Below are positions 25,201-28,185 of a stretch of DNA of 28,185 nucleotides, piece after piece. Position numbers and translations under genes: made by a program. The notes beneath the pieces are model-generated. The model was given only the letters and a program-made list of their open reading frames with translations, made no database searches and was not told the DNA's origin. Each line of letters opens with the position of its first letter. The first letter of the stretch is position 1. The stretch comes from CAZNNH01 sp964574335 (GTDB lineage: Bacteria; Acidobacteriota; Vicinamibacteria; Fen-336), in the NCBI GenBank assembly GCA_964574335.1, contig CAZNNH010000068.1, positions 1 to 28,185 of the forward strand, in the 5' to 3' direction.

Positions 25201-26219
25201 ACCACGTCGGCGAGGGTGGCGGCCACGTCGGCGGAGAGGTGCCGGCTGTCGGTCCGGGGGTAGCTGATCAGCTTGTGCTGCTCGTAGAGGGACTGGGCCA
25301 GCGACAGCGTCTTCTGCGCGGAGAAGCCGTAGAGGCGGTTGGCGTGCCGCTGCAGCTCGGTGAGGTCGTAGAGGAGGGGGGGTGGCAGCCGCCGCGACTC
25401 GGCCCGGACCTGGTCGATCTCGGCCGACCCGTTCTGGACCCGCTCGATGATCCGCCCGGCCTCCTGGCCGTCCTTGGGGAGCCGCTTGGCCTCCGGCGTC
25501 GGGGACGCCCCGCGGAACCAGGTCCCCGTGTAGGTGCCGCCTTCGGCGCCGGCTACCCGGAACGTCGCTTGGACCTCCAGGTAGTCCTCGGGGACGAAGG
25601 CCCGGATCTGGAGCTCCCGCTCCACCAGCATCGCCAGCGTGGGCGTCTGGACGCGGCCCACCGAGAGCATCTCGCCGTGGGCCAGAGTGCAGGCGCGCGA
25701 CAGGTTCATTCCCACCAGCCAGTCGGCCCGGCTCCGCCCTCGGGCGGCATCGGCCAGGGGGTCCAGCTCGGTCCCGTCGCGCAGCCGCTCGAAGCCGTCC
25801 CGGATCGCCTCGGGTGTCAGCGAGGAGATCCACAGCCGCTGCACCGGCTTGTCGCATCCCGCCGCCTCGTAGATGTAGCGGAAGATCAGCTCGCCTTCGC
25901 GACCGGCGTCGGTGGCGCAGATCACGCGGGTGACCCGGCTCGAGCAGAGGATCCGGCGGACCACCTCGAACTGCTCGCCCCGGTCCTTCTGGACCACCAG
26001 CGGCCACTCCGACGGGAGCATCGGCAGCCCCTCGCGGCTCCAGCGGCGCCACTCGGGGCGCATCTCGTGGGGCTCGGCCAGAGCCACCAGGTGGCCGATT
26101 GCCCAGGTGACCACGTAGCCGTTGCCGTGGAGATAACCCTCCCCACGCTTGGAGGCCCGCAGCACCTTGGCGATGTCGCGGGCCACGGCAGGCTTCTCGG
26201 CCACCACGGCAACCGTCAC
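22224..26219 (-). CDS. Topoisomerase III-RecQ helicase-HRDC fusion protein
   Basis: About 1331 residues with three regions in one frame (numbers from GTG at 26225). Residues 1-610: type IA topoisomerase III, with Toprim AEKPAVARDIAKVL (E10), CATDAGREGELIFRYIY (103-119), SVGRVQTPTLAMLVERE and catalytic Y322 in LISYPRTDSRHL. About 610-660: Pro/Ala linker. 661-1180: RecQ, with MPTGAGKSLCYQ (699-710), VAVDEAHCISHWGHDFRPDY (795-814), ALTATATPR, YQEIGRAGRDGQ, zinc Cys 1098, 1117, 1120, 1123, then a winged-helix region. 1262-1333: HRDC domain, VAALKAWRLAEARRRRVPAF and GMGPTLVRKHG. I use GTG 26219 because GGGAGG sits 5 bases before it, yet touches the GTG at 26225. It should unlink and unwind DNA during repair, like separate RecQ-TopB or Sgs1-Top3 pairs. 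Confidence 0.93.
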   Translation of the reverse strand: MTVAVVAEKPAVARDIAKVLRASKRGEGYLHGNGYVVTWAIGHLVALAEPHEMRPEWRRWSREGLPMLPSEWPLVVQKDRGEQFEVVRRILCSSRVTRVICATDAGREGELIFRYIYEAAGCDKPVQRLWISSLTPEAIRDGFERLRDGTELDPLADAARGRSRADWLVGMNLSRACTLAHGEMLSVGRVQTPTLAMLVERELQIRAFVPEDYLEVQATFRVAGAEGGTYTGTWFRGASPTPEAKRLPKDGQEAGRIIERVQNGSAEIDQVRAESRRLPPPLLYDLTELQRHANRLYGFSAQKTLSLAQSLYEQHKLISYPRTDSRHLSADVAATLADVVRAIEAPYRELLAPGTGQRPLGRRFVDDARVSDHHAILPTTTPADGVSLRADEGRIYDLVCRRLLAAWHDDHVSASTSVITRVGSGASADRFHSSGSTVEQVGWKVLDVPLPRRQTRRSTDGPAEEETPPLPPGLARGQIPQVTGAKAIPKKTRPPKRLTDATLLTAMETAGRLLDDKELSEAMRECGLGTPATRAEIIETLLRREYVERSGKALQATDKGIRLIEVVHPHVKSPAMTGQWEARLDRIQRGQAALLPFLKEIEAFVAEVVAGVLSEPASAKTPRKGEATPPRSEAGTAGVPRADPAPAAPIEPPASREVSPADLGDLLLSRFRHPSFRPYQEDVCRAVAAGSDVLLVMPTGAGKSLCYQLPGLFRGGTTLVISPLIALMEDQVEKLRALGLRAERIHSGREREASRRVLEEHLAGSLDYLFVAPERLGVRGFVEQLTKRKPVLVAVDEAHCISHWGHDFRPDYRLLGERLPLLQPAPIIALTATATPRVQDDITRLLGVEKACRFIHGFRRTNLAIEMAEVKVNERHDVVREVLSDPGRRPAIVYTPSRKEADLLGAELNQGFPTVSYHAGLSAAARDRAQAAFLGGKSEVVVATIAFGMGVDKADVRTVFHTALPGSIEAYYQEIGRAGRDGQPARAVLLHSYADRRTHEYFHGRDYPEPAILERIFSALTDAPQAPPALERKLGLAADTFAAALDKLWVHGGVHVAPDETLRRAGEAWRVTYPQRRDHKLAQLEEMARCAQSHGCRMLTLVRHFGDQEDSGQSCGQCDVCAPGSSLVHQYRLPTPEESQVIQRMVEALRRRPRLTTGQLHLEAGGEARLSRGELEELVGGLARAGQVEVAEDSFEKDGRTIRFSRVTLTRAGARADADLEVPLLGRQRSAGTGRKARPGRSSRRADGKKAEVPAPPAPPGLVAALKAWRLAEARRRRVPAFRILTDRTLLGIAAAAPRTEEALLAVSGMGPTLVRKHGARILALVEGAGQ

Positions 26220-26225
26220 CGTCAC

Positions 26226-26355
26226 CTCCCGGGAGGGCGCTCCGGCCGACCCGGAGGCAAGCCTAGCTCAGCCGGGGTCCAGCCTGGGTCCGGGGGGGGC
26301 GGGGAACCTGGAGGGGGCGTATACCGTAGTGTAGCTGTGACTGCAGGAGGCTCCG
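26226..26355. promoter_or_regulatory. Divergent region of the topoisomerase-RecQ and toxin-antitoxin genes
   Basis: This holds the ribosome binding site of the fusion gene (GGGAGG on minus) and the leader of the antitoxin gene. A possible -10 (TATACC, 26320-26325) lies 30 bases before the antitoxin ATG at 26356, and a good ribosome binding site (GCAGGAGG) lies just before that ATG. A G8 run and G-rich patches occur about 26292-26315. MazE-like antitoxins usually bind such leaders to repress their own operon; no clear palindrome was identified. Confidence 0.35.
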
Positions 26356-26622
26356 ATGGCCGGCTCAGAGCGATCCTCCGTGCTGACGGTGCGATTACCG
26401 TGGATACTCGAGCGACGCATCGCGCGTGCGGCGCGCCGGAGGCGCAAGTCCAAGAGCGCCGTCCTGCGCGAGGCGCTGCAGAGCGCCTTCGGCGAGGGGC
26501 CCGCACCGGATGACCCGGCACGGGAGGCCCGTCGTCAGTCCCTGCTGGTCAGCGGACGGGCATCCGAGGCGGAAACGCTCGAGCTCATCGAACGGTCCGC
26601 CGACGACCGGGGCTGGCGGTGA
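26356..26622 (+). CDS. Ribbon-helix-helix antitoxin of a MazEF-type pair
   Basis: 88 residues. The first 45 have a beta-strand then two helices (SVLTVRLPWILERRIARA, then KSKSAVLREAL), the ribbon-helix-helix DNA-binding pattern of CopG/MetJ-like antitoxins. The remainder is acidic and polar, likely the disordered part that wraps the toxin. Its TGA overlaps the GTG of the toxin gene (GTGA), the typical arrangement for translational coupling. It would neutralise the toxin and, by family habit, repress the operon. It faces away from the topoisomerase-RecQ gene. Confidence 0.85.
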   Translation: MAGSERSSVLTVRLPWILERRIARAARRRRKSKSAVLREALQSAFGEGPAPDDPAREARRQSLLVSGRASEAETLELIERSADDRGWR

Positions 26623-26948
26623 AACGAGGCGCGATCGTCGTCGTGGCGGCGCGTGGAGCGTACCCGGGCAAGCCACGTCCAGCGGTGGTCGTCCAGTCGG
26701 ACCTGTTCAACCAGACGCATGCCAGCATCACGATCTGCCCGATCACGTCCGACTGCGTCGATGCCCCCCTGTTCCGGCTGAACCTGCCGCCAGGGTCGCG
26801 GACCGGCCTCAAGCGCGTCTCCCAGATCATGGTCGACAAGGTCGTCAGCGTGCCCAGGCCGTCGATCACCGAGGAGATCGGCGAGTGCAACGCCGGAGAG
26901 CTGGACAGCCTCGACGACGGCCTGCGCCGGTGGCTCCAGCTCGATTGA
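26619..26948 (+). CDS. MazF/PemK-like endoribonuclease toxin
   Basis: 109 residues from the GTG at 26619. The pattern is typical: KRGAIVVVAARGAYPGKPRP with AVVVQSDLFN, then ITICPITSD, FRLNLPP..GLKRVSQIMVDK and VVSVPRP..ITEEIG. The Arg in KPRP and Thr in CPITS correspond to the active-site positions of MazF-family RNases. These cleave mRNA at short sequences under stress; the cut site cannot be read from the sequence. Together with the upstream RHH protein it forms a complete type II toxin-antitoxin module. Its 3' end faces the gene at 26959, ten bases between stops. Confidence 0.9.
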   Translation: MKRGAIVVVAARGAYPGKPRPAVVVQSDLFNQTHASITICPITSDCVDAPLFRLNLPPGSRTGLKRVSQIMVDKVVSVPRPSITEEIGECNAGELDSLDDGLRRWLQLD

Positions 26949-26958
26949 CCCCCGCTGC

Positions 26959-27840
26959 CTACTTCCGCTCGGGGCCGAGCTTGCGGCCCAGGGCTTGGGC
27001 AGAAGGCGAGTGCGGATAGGAGCCTTGGAGCTGCTTGAGCGCTTGTCTCGCCAGCTCGTTGTCGCCGGCAGCCTGCGCACTCAGGACCAGGAACGTCAGA
27101 CGTTCCTCTTCGTACACGCCCCACGAACCCTGCTGGAGCTCTGCGCTGAGCTGCCGACACTCGCGTCTTGTCTCCTCGAAGCTCCTTGCGGGGAGCTGCC
27201 GCCCACTAGAGGCATCCTGGCCGCTCTGGAGCTGCCGCAGTTCGCGCTCGGCACGCGAGACTCGAGCAGGCAATAGGTAGCGGCTCTTCGGGTGTCTCGC
27301 CAGCAAGGCTTCGGCAGACGGTCCTCCATGCTTCAGCGCAAACAGGTCCTTGCTGAGTGTCTCCAAGACGGCCTCGTCGTCCCCCGCCGGAGCAGTGACG
27401 GCGACCGACACCCAGTTGGAAGAGGCAGGACCATAGCGGACCTGCACTCTCCACTTGCCTGGCTCTGCGAACGCCAGCTGTGGTTCAGCCGACGGATTGA
27501 ACGGCGCATAGTAACCGTGATGCAGGAGCAGGCTCCAATGGACGTCCGCACCGGCCGGCACGGACGTCGCGGATGTCATCTCCTCCGCAATCGCCAGGAA
27601 AGCCTCCCGAAACTCCCGTGCCTTGCCGTCATGCTTGATGACGATCGTGATCCCCGAGTAGCTGCTGTACCAGTATGGCGTCGGGGGGAGGATCTGACGG
27701 CTGAGCGTATGCCAGCGGAGGTCCAGCCTCAGCGGCTCACCTACCAGGATCCTGTCGTTGATGGCTCCCAAGTGCAGCGTCACCCCCGCTCCAGGCCCGG
27801 CGGCACTCAGAAGGATCAGCGACGTCAGGTGAACGAGCAT
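26959..27840 (-). CDS. Secreted protein of unknown function
   Basis: 293 residues. A short hydrophobic leader (MLVHLTSLILLSAAGPGAG) suggests export. The start has a strong ribosome binding site (AGGAGG, 7 bases before the ATG). The first half is beta-rich (VTLHLGAINDRILVGEPLRL; LAFAEPGKWRVQVRYG), like an immunoglobulin-type fold. The second half is helical and reads NELARQALKQLQGSYPHSP at its end, like one TPR-type helix pair. No catalytic motif or known family was recognised. It is followed, in the same direction, by nothing within reach; the toxin gene converges on it. The SnoaL-like gene lies upstream on the same strand with a 54-base gap. Confidence 0.7.
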   Translation of the reverse strand: MLVHLTSLILLSAAGPGAGVTLHLGAINDRILVGEPLRLDLRWHTLSRQILPPTPYWYSSYSGITIVIKHDGKAREFREAFLAIAEEMTSATSVPAGADVHWSLLLHHGYYAPFNPSAEPQLAFAEPGKWRVQVRYGPASSNWVSVAVTAPAGDDEAVLETLSKDLFALKHGGPSAEALLARHPKSRYLLPARVSRAERELRQLQSGQDASSGRQLPARSFEETRRECRQLSAELQQGSWGVYEEERLTFLVLSAQAAGDNELARQALKQLQGSYPHSPSAQALGRKLGPERK

Positions 27841-27894
27841 CTTCTAGCCTCCTGGGGAGGATAGCAGTCGGGCGGAGCCGACCCGGGGTGCCGC

Positions 27895-28185
27895 CTACAT
27901 CGACGCATCGCTGGTGATGGTCCAGGTGTCCGATGACCGTTTCAGGACCAGCAGCGTCGAGCCCTCGGCCGTCGAGCCGTCGGCCTTCTCGAGGGTCCAG
28001 CGTGCGGTGACGGTCATGGCGTGCACGGCCCCGGGGAGCGCGTCGCCCAGCAGGCTGACCTCGGGCCCCCACAGGGTGCGGATCTCCAGCCGGTCGAGCC
28101 GCAGCCGGCCCATGGCGCCCTGGTCGGGATAGCGGGCCTGATAGCGCTCCTGGATCGCCTGGCGTCCGCGGGTGACCCCGCCGGG
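27895..28185 (-). CDS. SnoaL/NTF2-like (DUF4440-type) protein, C-terminal part
   Basis: The gene enters from the right edge; only its last 96 codons are in the window. It contains GRQAIQERYQARYPDQGAMG, a cone-shaped beta-sheet series (LDRLEIRTLW; AMTVTARWTLEK) and ends STLLVLKRSSDTWTITSDAS. This matches the last strands of SnoaL/DUF4440 proteins, which are ligand-binding or enzymatic NTF2-fold domains. The start codon is not in the window. The function cannot be set from the part seen. It may be in an operon with the secreted protein at 26959, since both are on the minus strand with 54 bases between. Confidence 0.75.
   Translation of the reverse strand, partial: PGGVTRGRQAIQERYQARYPDQGAMGRLRLDRLEIRTLWGPEVSLLGDALPGAVHAMTVTARWTLEKADGSTAEGSTLLVLKRSSDTWTITSDASM

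Noticed and set aside
22737..26513. A plus-strand open frame of over 1250 codons opposite the topoisomerase-RecQ gene
   Set aside because: The minus strand has unmistakable enzyme motifs throughout. The plus-strand product is a low-complexity Arg/Gly/Leu/Val/His-rich antisense reading, a common artefact of GC-rich codon use.
26967..26980. Small hairpin (GCTCG-GGGC-CGAGC) between convergent genes as a terminator
   Set aside because: It lies inside the coding end of the secreted-protein gene, and no T-run follows on either strand.
1..28185. tRNA, rRNA, CRISPR arrays, riboswitches and replication origins
   Set aside because: Read-through by eye found no regular spaced repeats, cloverleaf with CCA-like end, rRNA-like stretch or clustered DnaA boxes. 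A covariance-model scan would be decisive, and a hit would overturn this.

Overview
The window looks like a chromosomal stretch of a GC-rich, Gram-negative-type bacterium. G+C was not counted but looks well above 60%. Third codon positions are strongly G/C, GTG and TTG starts are common, and there is a TolC-type outer-membrane channel with its periplasmic adaptor. The lineage cannot be fixed from sequence alone. Soil or subsurface phyla such as Methylomirabilota/Rokubacteria, Myxococcota or Acidobacteriota would fit, but this is inference.

Layout. At the left edge is the start of a B12-binding radical SAM protein (minus strand). Next comes a decayed ParB-like helix-turn-helix remnant. From 711 to 6545 there is a plus-strand surface-glycan block: two tandem phosphodiesterases of the alkaline phosphatase superfamily with exactly the same length, a Wzx-type flippase and a PtmA-like short-chain dehydrogenase (SDR). 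From 6595 to 14620 everything is on the minus strand: a truncated IS630-like transposase remnant, a tightly overlapping adaptor/TolC/TPR operon, a methyltransferase containing a G9 tract, and a 997-residue membrane glycosyltransferase with two jelly-roll-like domains at its N-terminal end. From about 15145 the plus-strand glycan block resumes. A second copy of the SDR 3' end (135 of 146 bases identical to 6397-6542 by hand alignment) overlaps the start of a CBS-domain nucleotidyltransferase. A sulfotransferase, a methyltransferase, two GT4 glycosyltransferases and an MsbA-like ABC exporter follow, up to 22208.

The glycan genes together could make an activated sugar, assemble a lipid-linked or exported glycan, flip or export it, and modify it with methyl, sulfate or phosphate-linked groups. 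The repeated SDR tail suggests that the 6.5-15.1 kb block was inserted into, or rearranged within, an older SDR-nucleotidyltransferase operon.

The right part (22224-28185) is unrelated to the glycan genes. It holds a very large fusion of type IA topoisomerase III, RecQ helicase and HRDC domain in one polypeptide, a RHH-antitoxin/MazF-toxin pair, a secreted protein of unknown function, and the 3' end of a SnoaL/NTF2-like gene. I saw no rRNA, tRNA, CRISPR array or intact insertion sequence. The most notable items are the topoisomerase-RecQ fusion, the jelly-roll glycosyltransferase, and the direct repeats bounding the minus-strand block.
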